The notes: generated by a model not told the origin, from the letters alone. Counted from the stretch's first letter, positions 26,468-34,604 are shown. The stretch is DNA of 64,000 bases from Bacteroidota bacterium (GCA_041658205.1 JBBAAO010000001.1:1798001-1862000); one strand, 5' to 3'. Made by a program: numbers and translations.

Positions 26468-27469
26468 TTAATCAGCATACACACCGACAGCTGCATCTTC
26501 TGCAGGTGGATAAGGAGATTCAACCGCAAATTGTGTAGCATCTTCCAGTTCAGCTAAAACTTTTTTCTCGTACTCTTCTTTAAGCTTCGGCGTCAAAATC
26601 TTTTTATCTAAAAGCAGTTTCTCAATTCGTTGAACTGGATCTTTCTTTTTCCATTCCGTTAGTAATGTTTTTGGAACATATTCTGCACCATCATGAGCAG
26701 AATGGCCATGCATTCTCATCGTAACAGATTCGATCAATGTGGGTCCCTCTCCTGCTCTTGCTCGTTCAACAGCTTCTTTACATGTTTTATAGACCAATTC
26801 GAGATCTGTTCCATCGATCGTGTATCCTGGAATTCCATATCCTTTTGCCCGATCAGAATATTTCTCCATCGCTTTTTGTTTGGCAACTGGAGTCGAGTAA
26901 GCAAATTGATTGTTTTCAATAATCAAGATCAATGGCAGTTTCATTACCGAAGCCATTGCCAACGATTCATGAATATCGCCGACATTACTTCCGCCATCGC
27001 CGATATACGTTAATGCCACCGCTTTTTCTTTTCGCAATTTACTTGCAAGCGCAACACCGACAGCCATTGGAACCATCGCACCGAGATGACTGATATTGCC
27101 GTAAATTCGTAACGCCGGGTCAGCATAATGTCCCGTGCCATCTCTTCCTTTGGATAAGGAATTTCCGCGCGCTAAATGCTGCAGCATTAAATGCCGAAGC
27201 GTTTGTCCTTTCACAAGATGAGCACCCATGTCGCGATGCATCGGAAAAAGATAATCTTGTCTCTCTAACGCAAATGCACTACCGACAGCTGTCGCTTCAT
27301 TACCGTTTCCGGTGTACGCTCCGCCGATGATTTTCCCCTGGCGATAGAGTTTTAGGATCGATTCTTCAAACTCTCGCGTCAAACGCATAAAGTAATAGAG
27401 CTGAAGGTATTGTTCACGAGAGAGCGAGTCTTTTTTTTTATCTTTTCTTTTTAGTATTCTTTTTTCCAT
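26468..27469 (-). CDS. 2-oxoacid dehydrogenase E1 alpha subunit (branched-chain-like)
   Basis: This 333-aa thiamine-binding subunit contains YYFMRLTREFEESILKLYRQ, GAYTGNGNEATAVGSA, GRDGTGHYADP, the cofactor motif YIGDGGSNVGDIHE, and IENNQFAYSTPV. The N-terminal 15 residues are lysine-rich (RILKRKDKKKD) and are encoded partly by sequence that also encodes the last residues of the nucleotidyltransferase (32-bp overlap, 27438-27469). No alternative in-frame ATG lies before the conserved domain. The low-complexity lead may result from insertion of the small-protein/nucleotidyltransferase pair upstream. Confidence 0.88.
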   Translation of the reverse strand: MEKRILKRKDKKKDSLSREQYLQLYYFMRLTREFEESILKLYRQGKIIGGAYTGNGNEATAVGSAFALERQDYLFPMHRDMGAHLVKGQTLRHLMLQHLARGNSLSKGRDGTGHYADPALRIYGNISHLGAMVPMAVGVALASKLRKEKAVALTYIGDGGSNVGDIHESLAMASVMKLPLILIIENNQFAYSTPVAKQKAMEKYSDRAKGYGIPGYTIDGTDLELVYKTCKEAVERARAGEGPTLIESVTMRMHGHSAHDGAEYVPKTLLTEWKKKDPVQRIEKLLLDKKILTPKLKEEYEKKVLAELEDATQFAVESPYPPAEDAAVGVYAD

Positions 27470-27926
27470 TCAATTTAATTTGTTCCAATTTTTTTACATC
27501 AAACAAGTCCTCAGGTCGGCCTGTATTTTTTTTATTTATCATTAAATCAGTCAAATGAATTAAACTAATCCAAGAACCGCCGAGTTTTGTTCGCTTTCTT
27601 CTTAAATAACATTGAGAAAAAACTACACCGCTAATCCCAGTGAGAACGTCTATTCTCAATGGAGGATAACCAAACTGAAGAATAAGATCATCACTTAAAA
27701 AATCTTTTTCTGATACTTTCAGAGATCCAAAACCAAACTCTTTTAACACGCTAATTACTTTTTTGCCATTTTCTAAATCCGGCTGCACCCAAACATCAAA
27801 ATCTCCGGTATATCTTGGATATCCATATAAACCTACCGCAAATCCACCCACTACAAGGTATTTAACTTTTTTTGCGTTTAATAACTCGATAAACTCTTTG
27901 AAGTTTTCGTTTAGTTCTATTTCCAT
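27438..27926 (-). CDS. Nucleotidyltransferase (MNT/DUF6036-like)
   Basis: The call is a 162-aa protein starting at ATG 27926 (MEIELNENFKEFIELL). It has the minimal nucleotidyltransferase signature: a strand-turn KYLVVGGFAVGLYGYPRYTG followed by DFDVWV with the paired aspartates, then PPLRIDVLTG. A longer reading frame to 28046 exists, but the family start fits 27926. It overlaps the upstream small gene by 65 bp and the E1 alpha gene by 32 bp. Members of this family are often linked to toxin-antitoxin-like or mobile cassettes and many lack a proven role. Its insertion between dehydrogenase genes is out of context. Confidence 0.75.
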   Translation of the reverse strand: MEIELNENFKEFIELLNAKKVKYLVVGGFAVGLYGYPRYTGDFDVWVQPDLENGKKVISVLKEFGFGSLKVSEKDFLSDDLILQFGYPPLRIDVLTGISGVVFSQCYLRRKRTKLGGSWISLIHLTDLMINKKNTGRPEDLFDVKKLEQIKLNGKKNTKKKR

Positions 27927-28065
27927 TTTGTTTATCACTTTTCGTTTGCCGTAAAAATTCAATCGCAATCGCCCGTTCACGAAAACTCTTTTTTGCCCAA
28001 TATTCAGTATCACTTGGTTCTTCACCAATCTTAAATATCCGAGCAATATTTTTATACATTTTCAT
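27862..28065 (-). CDS. Small protein paired with the nucleotidyltransferase
   Basis: This 67-aa protein contains EPSDTEYWAKKSFRERAIAI followed by EFLRQ, and ends LQRVYRVIKRKKS. Both stretches are hallmarks of a widespread small-protein family encoded just upstream of nucleotidyltransferases in Bacteroidota and other phyla. The conserved C-terminal end shows that the frame is used to its stop at 27862, giving a 65-bp out-of-frame overlap with the nucleotidyltransferase start. A partner role, possibly antitoxin-like, is inferred from the constant pairing; no activity is known to me. Confidence 0.7.
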   Translation of the reverse strand: MKMYKNIARIFKIGEEPSDTEYWAKKSFRERAIAIEFLRQTKSDKQNGNRTKRKLQRVYRVIKRKKS

Positions 28066-28086
28066 AATCTGAACATCATCTAAAAA

Positions 28087-30174
28087 TTAATACGCAGCTA
28101 ATTTTTCCAATGCGCTTGTAATATGATGTTCTTGCGGAAGTACGGCATTTTCCAATGCAGGTGCAAACGGTATGGGAGCATCAAGTGCTGCAACACGTGC
28201 AAGAGGTGCATCAAGATGCTCAAAACAATCTTCCGCAATCTGCATACCGATTTCGGCGCCAAATCCGCCAGTCTTCGTGTCTTCATGAACAACAAGAACT
28301 TTACCCGTTTTACGGATGGAGTTGAACACTGTCTCTTTATCCCACGGAATTAATGTACGAAGGTCAATCACTTCAACACTGATTCCTTTTTCTTCCATTT
28401 TGCGTGCCGCTTCGGTGGACCGCTGAACCATAAATCCCCACGTTACGACAGTAATGTCACTTCCTTCTCTTTTCACCTTTGCAAGACCAAAAGGAAGACA
28501 ATAATTGTCATCCGGTTCGTTCGTCGCTGCAAACTGTTGACGATACAATCCTTTATGCTCGCAGAACAGTACAGGATTATCCTCACGGATAGCAGTCTTT
28601 AAAAGTCCTTTAGCATCTGCAGCATTCGACGGCATCGCAACCCATAGACCGGGAATATGAGTAAAATATCCTTCGATACTTTGACTATGATAAAGTCCAC
28701 CCCGAATATATCCACCGGTTGCCACACGAATAACAACCGGACAACTCCAATCGCCGTCCGTTCGGTAACGCATATGAACTAATTCGTCTTTGATTTGCAT
28801 AAACGCCGGCCAGATGTAATCACCGAATTGGATTTCAACAACTGGTTTGAATCCCCGCACGGCAAGACCGATTGCGGTTCCCATAATGCTTGCTTCAGCT
28901 AACGGAGAATTAAAACATCGGTCGGTGCCGAATTTGTTCGTCAAATTTTTTGTTGCCGTGAACACACCACCTTTACCATCCGCAACATCCTCACCGTAGA
29001 CGACCATCTTTGGATTACGTTTCATTTCCTCGTGCAATGCATGATTGATTGCATCTACCATTACAATACTTTTGCCGGCATGCTCAGGTTCAATAAAGTT
29101 TTCTTTCGGCACGACGATTGTGGGAGAAAATACATTGCGTAAGGCAGTGTCCGCTGTAGGACTGTGCGCAGCTTCGGCATAATCCGCTGCATCTTCCACT
29201 TCCTTTTTCACTTCAACGCGGATCGCTTCCAATTCTTTTGATGATGCGTATCCATTTTGTGTTAAATATTTTTCGAATTTCGGGATCGGATCTTTTGCTT
29301 TGTCTTCTTCAATTTCCTTCGCCGTCATGTACTTTTTCGGATCATCGGACGAGGAATGTGGAAATAAGCGAACGCAATGCGCTTCGATCATTGCCGGACC
29401 TTTGCCGCTTCGGCAATATTCAACCGCTTCCTTGGCTGTTTTATATGATGCGATGAAATCTGTTCCATCAACATCAAATGTTTTTAAATTCGGATATGCG
29501 CTGTATAATCGCGATACCGATCCGCCAGCAATCTGATCTTTTACAGGAACAGAAATAGCAAACTTGTTATTCTGCACACAGAATACAACGGGAAATTTTT
29601 CACGACTTGCCCAGGATACTGCTTCAGCAAATTCCCCTTCACTTGTCGCTCCTTCACCGGAGGAAACGTACGTTACTTCATCGTTTCCTTCTTTCCGCGA
29701 TCCCATCGCTGTGCCGACTGCTTGTAAATATTGTGTGCCGGTCGGTGATGACTGTCCCACAATGCGGAATTTTTTATCACCGTAATGAGAAGGCATTTGT
29801 CTTCCGTGAGAAGATGGCCCTTCGATTCTGTGCATATTTTCGCAGAGAATATCTTTTGCCGTTGAACCCATCGCCAATGAAAATGCAAGATCACGGTAAT
29901 ACGGATACGACCAATCGTATCCCGGTTTCATCGCCATCGCAATCGCTACTTGTGCTGCTTCATGTCCGGGTCCGCTGATATGGAAAAGAATCTTCCCTTG
30001 TTTCAATAGATTCATTTCTTTCTCGTCAATAATACGAGCAAGCAGCATGGTACGGTAGGCAAAAAGAAGCTGGTCTTTTTTTAACACACCATTCTTCGAT
30101 TCGATTGTTTTCATAACTCCGATGGAGTTCACTGTCGGCTTTTTTTCAAGCACAGCGGTTTTTTTTGACGGCAT
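28087..30174 (-). CDS. Fused 2-oxoacid dehydrogenase E1 (alpha-beta in one chain)
   Basis: This 695-aa protein joins an E1 alpha half (about 25-340) and an E1 beta half (about 365-695). The alpha half has LLFAYRTMLLARIIDEKEM, HISGPGHEAAQVAIAMAM, a thiamine motif SSGEGATSEGEFAEAVSWA and QNNKFAISVPV. The beta half has VVYGEDVADGKGGVFTATKN, FNSPLAEASIMGTAIGLAV, YHSQSIEGYFTHIPGLWVA and VVHEDTKTGGFGAEIG. Such fusions are common in Bacteroidota and are annotated as 2-oxoisovalerate dehydrogenase. It is the third E1 in the same operon. No third E2 accompanies it, so it must share an E2 with another E1. Confidence 0.88.
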   Translation of the reverse strand: MPSKKTAVLEKKPTVNSIGVMKTIESKNGVLKKDQLLFAYRTMLLARIIDEKEMNLLKQGKILFHISGPGHEAAQVAIAMAMKPGYDWSYPYYRDLAFSLAMGSTAKDILCENMHRIEGPSSHGRQMPSHYGDKKFRIVGQSSPTGTQYLQAVGTAMGSRKEGNDEVTYVSSGEGATSEGEFAEAVSWASREKFPVVFCVQNNKFAISVPVKDQIAGGSVSRLYSAYPNLKTFDVDGTDFIASYKTAKEAVEYCRSGKGPAMIEAHCVRLFPHSSSDDPKKYMTAKEIEEDKAKDPIPKFEKYLTQNGYASSKELEAIRVEVKKEVEDAADYAEAAHSPTADTALRNVFSPTIVVPKENFIEPEHAGKSIVMVDAINHALHEEMKRNPKMVVYGEDVADGKGGVFTATKNLTNKFGTDRCFNSPLAEASIMGTAIGLAVRGFKPVVEIQFGDYIWPAFMQIKDELVHMRYRTDGDWSCPVVIRVATGGYIRGGLYHSQSIEGYFTHIPGLWVAMPSNAADAKGLLKTAIREDNPVLFCEHKGLYRQQFAATNEPDDNYCLPFGLAKVKREGSDITVVTWGFMVQRSTEAARKMEEKGISVEVIDLRTLIPWDKETVFNSIRKTGKVLVVHEDTKTGGFGAEIGMQIAEDCFEHLDAPLARVAALDAPIPFAPALENAVLPQEHHITSALEKLAAY

Positions 30175-30178
30175 TACG

Positions 30179-30886
30179 TTAGTTCTCCTCTACTGCAGCT
30201 TCATGGTGGTGAAGCAATGATAAAAGATCTTCCTTGGAGATCTGTTTGACCTCCAGCGAAAAGATTTGAGAGAAATGTTTGACGAGATGTTTGTGCACTT
30301 CAGTGATATCGATTGATGTTTCGAGAACATTGTGCAGCGATGTTACTCCCTTATGGAAAATTCCACACGGGATGATTCTATCAAAAAATGATAAATCGGT
30401 GTTTACATTCAAGGCAAAACCATGCATGGTGATCCACTTACTTACCTTAACGCCAAGCGCTGCAATCTTTTCATTCTTTACCCAAACACCGGTAAATTCT
30501 TTTTCACGCCCTGCGGCAATTCCATAAACATTCAATGTTCGAATGATCATCTCTTCAATATCCCGAAGATATCGGTGAATATCTAAGTAATGCTGATTCA
30601 AATCGAGAATTGGATACCCAACAATCTGTCCAGGACCATGAAACGTTACGTCGCCGCCGCGATCAATCCAGAACATATCGATCTTCTTTTCGCTCAGTTC
30701 GCTTTCATTGGCAAGCAGGTGATTCTCATTTGCTCCCTTGCCGAGCGTAAAGACCGGATCGTGTTCCGTCAACAGAAGTACATCGCCAATGCGTTGTTCC
30801 AGCCGAGCAGAAAAGATCTTCTTCTGCAGCTCCCACGCTTCAGCATATTTTGTTCTTCCGAGATCGACGACGAGTAATTGTTTCAT
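30179..30886 (-). CDS. lipB: Octanoyl-[ACP]:protein octanoyltransferase
   Basis: This 235-aa enzyme starts lipoate attachment by transferring octanoyl groups to the lipoyl lysines of the E2 proteins. It has LLLTEHDPVFTLGKGANENH, the RGGDVTFHGPGQIVGYPILD motif of the active site, KIAALGVKVSKWITMHGFAL containing the catalytic lysine, and the catalytic cysteine in RIIPCGI. It lies 4 bp upstream of the fused E1 gene and works with LipA, encoded further down the operon. Confidence 0.94.
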   Translation of the reverse strand: MKQLLVVDLGRTKYAEAWELQKKIFSARLEQRIGDVLLLTEHDPVFTLGKGANENHLLANESELSEKKIDMFWIDRGGDVTFHGPGQIVGYPILDLNQHYLDIHRYLRDIEEMIIRTLNVYGIAAGREKEFTGVWVKNEKIAALGVKVSKWITMHGFALNVNTDLSFFDRIIPCGIFHKGVTSLHNVLETSIDITEVHKHLVKHFSQIFSLEVKQISKEDLLSLLHHHEAAVEEN

Positions 30887-30895
30887 AATTTTTAC

Positions 30896-30936
30896 GATAA
30901 GATCTCCCAGGTCTCAAAGACCTCGGAGGTCTTATC
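30896..30936. repeat. Palindrome between lpd and lipB (AGACCT family)
   Basis: Two 19-bp arms (30896-30914 and 30918-30936) pair with one mismatch and one G-U wobble around a 3-nt loop. The core CCAGGTCT/AGACCTCGG resembles the perfect palindrome at 20724-20756. It fills the 57-bp gap between lpd and lipB. Confidence 0.7.
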
Positions 30937-30943
30937 TAGTTGT

Positions 30944-32335
30944 TTAAATATGAATCGCACGACCGTATGCATCCAACGCCGCTTCCATAACCCCTTCAGT
31001 TAATGTCGGGTGAGCATGGATTGTGTTATACAATTGTTCCGCTGTAGTTTCCAACGTGCGTGCTGTTGCAAGTTCTGCAATCATCTCGGTCGCTTCTGGA
31101 CCGATGATGTGTGCACCGAGCAATTCACCATACTTTGCGTCAAAAATCAACTTGACCATTCCTTCAGTCTCGTTCAAGGCCAATGCTTTTCCATGTGAAC
31201 GGAAAGGATATCGTCCAACTTTAATCTCTTTTCCAGCTGCACGCGCTTTTTCTTCTGTCATACCAACGCTGGCAACCTGAGGTTGGCAATACGTACAACC
31301 AGGAATGTTGTCATAATCAACTGCGTGCGGATGTTTTCCTGCGATCGCTTCCACGCAAACAATTCCTTCGTGTGATGCTTTATGCGCAAGACATGGCGGA
31401 CCGGCAACATCGCCAATGGCGTAAACACCATCAATATTTGTTTTTAAATGCTTATCGACTTTAATAAATGATTTTTCCGTCTTTACACCGAGCGCTTCTA
31501 ATCCAAGATTTTCAATATTCCCTTGTACACCGATTGCACTTAAAACAATATCGGCTTTAATCTCTTTGACACCATCCTTATTCGAATATTTCACTGTTGC
31601 TTCTTTACCGGTCGTAACGCTTTCCACTTTTGTATCGACTAACACTTCAATACCGGATTTTTCAAAATTTCGACGAAGGACTTTCGTGATTTCGCGATCT
31701 TCAATGGGCAGCAAACTATCGAGCATTTCAATAATCGTCACTTTTGAACCGTACGCATTGTAGATATATGCGAACTCAGAACCGATCGCTCCTGATCCGA
31801 TGATCACCATGCGTTTCGGAACCTCAGGAAGCACCATCGCTTCAGAACTGGTGATGATCTGTTTATAATCAACCTGAATATTTGGAAGGATACGTGGACG
31901 CGCGCCGGTAGAAACGATAATATGTTTTGCATTGATCTTTTCCTTTTTCCCTGCTACATCAACTTCCACAACTCCCTTCGATGCAATCTTTGCAGTCCCA
32001 TACAGATGATCCACTTTGTTTTTCTTGAAAAGAAATTCAATTCCTTTTGAACTCTTTGTAGAGATATCGCGACTTCTTTTTACCGCTTTTGAAAAATCCG
32101 CCGTAAGATTTTCATAAGAGAATCCAAAATCTTCCGCATGTTTAAAAGTAGTCAGTACTTCTGCATTCTTGATTAACGCTTTTGTCGGTATACATCCCCA
32201 ATTCAAACAAATACCGCCGAGTTTATCTTTTTCAACGACAAGAGTTTTAAGTCCTAATTGTCCTGCTCGGATTCCCGCTACATATCCACCGGGACCGCCG
32301 CCAATAATAACAACATCATATTGCTTATCTGCCAT
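30944..32335 (-). CDS. lpdA: Dihydrolipoamide dehydrogenase (E3)
   Basis: This 463-aa flavoprotein reoxidises dihydrolipoyl groups of the E2s with NAD. It shows the FAD site VVIIGGGPGGYVAGIRAGQL, the redox disulfide GGICLNWGCIPTKALI (C43, C48), the NAD site MVIIGSGAIGSEFAYIYNAY, DGVYAIGDVAGPPCLAHKA, and the C-terminal HAHPTLTE with the catalytic His-Glu pair. It is the first gene of the long minus-strand run and the only E3 in the window. A strong AGAGGA site precedes the ATG. The leader contains a small hairpin (AGAGGG/CCCTCT, 32358-32374) and an 18-bp palindrome. Confidence 0.95.
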   Translation of the reverse strand: MADKQYDVVIIGGGPGGYVAGIRAGQLGLKTLVVEKDKLGGICLNWGCIPTKALIKNAEVLTTFKHAEDFGFSYENLTADFSKAVKRSRDISTKSSKGIEFLFKKNKVDHLYGTAKIASKGVVEVDVAGKKEKINAKHIIVSTGARPRILPNIQVDYKQIITSSEAMVLPEVPKRMVIIGSGAIGSEFAYIYNAYGSKVTIIEMLDSLLPIEDREITKVLRRNFEKSGIEVLVDTKVESVTTGKEATVKYSNKDGVKEIKADIVLSAIGVQGNIENLGLEALGVKTEKSFIKVDKHLKTNIDGVYAIGDVAGPPCLAHKASHEGIVCVEAIAGKHPHAVDYDNIPGCTYCQPQVASVGMTEEKARAAGKEIKVGRYPFRSHGKALALNETEGMVKLIFDAKYGELLGAHIIGPEATEMIAELATARTLETTAEQLYNTIHAHPTLTEGVMEAALDAYGRAIHI

Positions 32336-32396
32336 AAATTCCTCTCAAAATGAAGAAAGAGGGGTGAGCCCTCTATCCAATGAAAAAGTTGCTAAA

Positions 32397-32414
32397 TATT
32401 ATTCATGAATAATA
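32397..32414. promoter_or_regulatory. Perfect 18-bp palindrome, candidate operator of the lpd operon
   Basis: TATTATTCATGAATAATA reads identically on both strands and lies 62-79 bp upstream of the lpd ATG. On the minus strand it includes TATTAT, which could serve as a -10 element with a weak upstream TGACAA-like -35. A dimeric regulator bound here could block transcription of the dehydrogenase/lipoate/pyrimidine run. The operator role is inference. Confidence 0.45.
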
Positions 32415-32549
32415 ACACACTCGACGAACATTATTGTCATTTCAATAAATTTGATGGAGAATATATCGAATTTTGCCCTTAAAATCAACGAATGCTTTAC
32501 GTGGCAGCCCATACTACAAACATGGAAATAATATTTTCTATGAAATTCC

Positions 32550-32579
32550 TTGACTAAAGTAAACGAAATTTTGTATTTT
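32550..32579 (+). promoter_or_regulatory. Candidate sigma-70 promoter for the zinc-ribbon gene and rpsU
   Basis: TTGACT (32550-32555) and TATTTT (32574-32579) are separated by 18 bp, about 90 bp upstream of the first plus-strand start codon. The surrounding sequence is AT-rich. The assignment rests on motif match and position only. Confidence 0.45.
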
Positions 32580-32671
32580 ATATTAGTTGAATAACACAAA
32601 GGTAACCTGTAAGCCAATCCTTGTTATTATTTTCGCCCAGCCATAGCTGTTGTGAATGGAGAGTTGTTTTT

Positions 32672-33046
32672 ATGAGTAAGTCAAAATATGTGACACAAAT
32701 CTGTACATCGTGCGGTAGGGAATCAAAAATGGAGATTATTGGAGCAGTGGTTGGAGCGGAAAACAAAGTTTGGTATCGATGCACTCGCTGTCACCACAGT
32801 ATGATGCTCGATTCAGCAGCCAAAATAAAAGAAGATAATATTATAACGTATAACCGAGAAGAATGTGTTAATTACTCCCCCGAAAAGAAATATGATGTAG
32901 GTGTTTCAATCTATCATACAGATTGGGATGATATGGGAAGAGTAACGTCCAAAGAAAAGACATCCAGTGGTGGAAATGCCATATGGGTACAATTTGAAAA
33001 GAATGGAATTAAGAAATTAATTGAAAATTTACAATTAGCAGATTAA
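32672..33046 (+). CDS. Small zinc-ribbon protein with CarD/UvrD-tudor-like C-terminus
   Basis: This 124-aa protein starts at ATG 32672 behind GGAGAG; a longer frame upstream is not needed. It has a zinc ribbon with C11, C14 (ICTSCGRE) and C37, C40 (YRCTRCHH). The C-terminal part YDVGVSIYHTDWDDMGRV, with IWVQFEKNGIKKLI, follows the pattern of the small tudor-like domains of CarD, UvrD and related RNA-polymerase-binding proteins. It lies 34 bp upstream of rpsU in the same direction. A role in transcription or translation control is possible, but I do not recognise a named family. Confidence 0.65.
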   Translation: MSKSKYVTQICTSCGRESKMEIIGAVVGAENKVWYRCTRCHHSMMLDSAAKIKEDNIITYNREECVNYSPEKKYDVGVSIYHTDWDDMGRVTSKEKTSSGGNAIWVQFEKNGIKKLIENLQLAD

Positions 33047-33080
33047 TCAACAAACGCCAAATCGTAGGAGGTGAAATAAC

Positions 33081-33278
33081 TTGGTAGGAATCGTCGTAAA
33101 CGAAAATGAATCAATTGACCGTGCAATCAGGCGCTTCAAAAAGAAATACGAACGCTCAGGGGTTCTGAAAGAATTCAAAAAGCGGACTTTTTTCACAAAA
33201 CCATCAGTGAAAAAACGTATGAAGTTGGTAAAGGCAGTACGGAGAAACCAACGAACTGAAGAAGAAGAAGCAATGTAA
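33081..33278 (+). CDS. rpsU: 30S ribosomal protein S21
   Basis: This 65-aa basic protein has the typical start VGIVVNENESIDRAIRRFKK, the KKRTFFTKPSVKKRMK centre and a basic tail. The start codon is TTG at 33081, preceded by an excellent TAGGAGGTG ribosome site; no ATG is available at the conserved N-terminus. It ends just before a strong terminator. Confidence 0.95.
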   Translation: MVGIVVNENESIDRAIRRFKKKYERSGVLKEFKKRTFFTKPSVKKRMKLVKAVRRNQRTEEEEAM

Positions 33279-33281
33279 ATT

Positions 33282-33308
33282 AAAAACCCTCGCACTGCGA
33301 GGGTTTTT
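33282..33308 (+). terminator. Rho-independent terminator after rpsU
   Basis: The stem ACCCTCGC / GCGAGGGT with loop ACT is followed by a run of T. The A-run before it also makes it functional on the minus strand, where the dipeptidase gene ends after its own stop at 33317 with this hairpin 9 bp downstream. It is probably bidirectional. Confidence 0.9.
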
Positions 33309-33316
33309 TGTTTCCA

Positions 33317-34483
33317 TCATTTCATGTTTGCTTTTAATACCCTCATTACATTTCCGCCAAGAATCTTTTTTACATCTTTCTCCTTATACCCCCTCTTTAA
33401 TAATTCTCTTGTAATATTCGGAAGAAAAGTAACATCGTCCATCTCTTTTGGTAATGATTCTACACCGTCAAAATCACTACCAATACCGACATAGTCAGGT
33501 CCAACAAGTTTAGCGATATAATCAATATGATCAATCAACACCGAAAGCGAAGGCCGAGCTTCCAGATAATAAGGAGCCAGCACTGAATCAATCGTAAGTT
33601 CGGTTTTCCAATGGTCGGTATTCGCGTGTTTAATGGAATCGACGAGCGGTTTGAAATTGGCTCGTATCTCTTTAACACGTGAGGAATAATTGCTGTCGAT
33701 AAAACCGGAATAGAAATTAATACAAATTACTCCGTTATTTTTCGCTACCGCTTTGATCTGATCATCTTTCAAGTTCCTGCGGCTGGGACAGATGGCATAA
33801 ACCGACGAATGTGAAACGATCACCGGTTTTTTTGTCATATTGATGACATCCCAGAATGTTCTTTCGCCTGCGTGTGAAAGATCAACCAACACTCCCAGAT
33901 CATTCAATCGTCCTACTACAGTTTTCCCGAATTCAGTTAATCCTTTGAATGCCAGCGAATCTCCTTTTTCCGTTTCATCAGCAGCTGATGTCGCCCATGA
34001 TGTGCTGTTATTCCAAGTCAATGTTAAATAATTCATGCCGCGCTTAGCCAGATGATCAAGGTAAGACAAACTATCCTCAATCATATGCCCCCCTTCAACA
34101 CCTATCAATGCAGCGATTTTACCTTTCTTTAAAATCTTTTCAATTTCTTTGTAGCTCTTGGCAAGCATCATCTTATCAGAACTTCTCCCAACAATGGCTT
34201 GCAGTGTATCGATCATGGCATTTGCTCGATTAAAGGCAGTCCCATTTCCATAATCCGTTCCACACCACACAGAAAATATTTGAACATCCACTCCACCTTC
34301 TTTCAATCGGACCACATCGGAATGTCCCTCGATTGTCCGAACTGAAAGATCTTCACCTCGCATGGCACGAAGCAACACATCGTTATGCGTATCGACAACG
34401 ATCGCCTTTTGATGTATTTTTTTATGATCGGCAGAAAATGCGGATATGGCACAACAAAGAATAATTACGATTGATACTTTCAT
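33317..34483 (-). CDS. Exported membrane dipeptidase (M19, renal dipeptidase family)
   Basis: The call is a 388-aa protein starting at ATG 34483, behind AAGGAAA. The upstream extension to 34522 is rejected because the signal peptide begins here (MKVSIVIILCCAISAFSADH). The zinc ligands appear in VVDTHNDVLLRAMRG, LIGVEGGHMIED, LVDLSHAGERTFWDV and VSHSSVYAICPSRRN, with DYVGIGSDFDGVE near the end. It cleaves dipeptides, probably in the periplasm. It stands alone, convergent with rpsU. Confidence 0.9.
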   Translation of the reverse strand: MKVSIVIILCCAISAFSADHKKIHQKAIVVDTHNDVLLRAMRGEDLSVRTIEGHSDVVRLKEGGVDVQIFSVWCGTDYGNGTAFNRANAMIDTLQAIVGRSSDKMMLAKSYKEIEKILKKGKIAALIGVEGGHMIEDSLSYLDHLAKRGMNYLTLTWNNSTSWATSAADETEKGDSLAFKGLTEFGKTVVGRLNDLGVLVDLSHAGERTFWDVINMTKKPVIVSHSSVYAICPSRRNLKDDQIKAVAKNNGVICINFYSGFIDSNYSSRVKEIRANFKPLVDSIKHANTDHWKTELTIDSVLAPYYLEARPSLSVLIDHIDYIAKLVGPDYVGIGSDFDGVESLPKEMDDVTFLPNITRELLKRGYKEKDVKKILGGNVMRVLKANMK

Positions 34484-34536
34484 TATTTTCCTTTCAGATG
34501 TACGACAATGTAGAGAAGCCATGGTAAAAGTCCAAA

Positions 34537-34574
34537 CAAAAAATAAAAACCCTGAAGTAAATATACTTCAGGGT
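34537..34574 (-). terminator. Rho-independent terminator of the sigma/anti-sigma operon
   Basis: Perfect 11-bp arms ACCCTGAAGTA (34549-34559) and TACTTCAGGGT (34564-34574) enclose a 4-nt loop. On the minus strand the hairpin is followed by TTTTTATTTTTT. It lies 31 bp past the stop of the anti-sigma gene. Confidence 0.9.
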
Positions 34575-34604
34575 AACTTCTCTCTTTTGTTCAGCAAGAT
34601 TTTA

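Larger units (their letters stand above)
32336..32671. other. Divergent intergenic region (336 bp)
   Basis: This gap separates the long minus-strand operon from the plus-strand zinc-ribbon/rpsU pair. I see no gene in it. It contains a small leader hairpin near the lpd start (32358-32374), a perfect 18-bp palindrome (32397-32414) and a sigma-70-like promoter for the plus-strand genes (32550-32579). Confidence 0.7.

Noticed and set aside
27926..28046. Longer start for the nucleotidyltransferase
   Set aside because: The extra 40 residues have no family similarity and lie entirely over the real small-protein gene in another frame.
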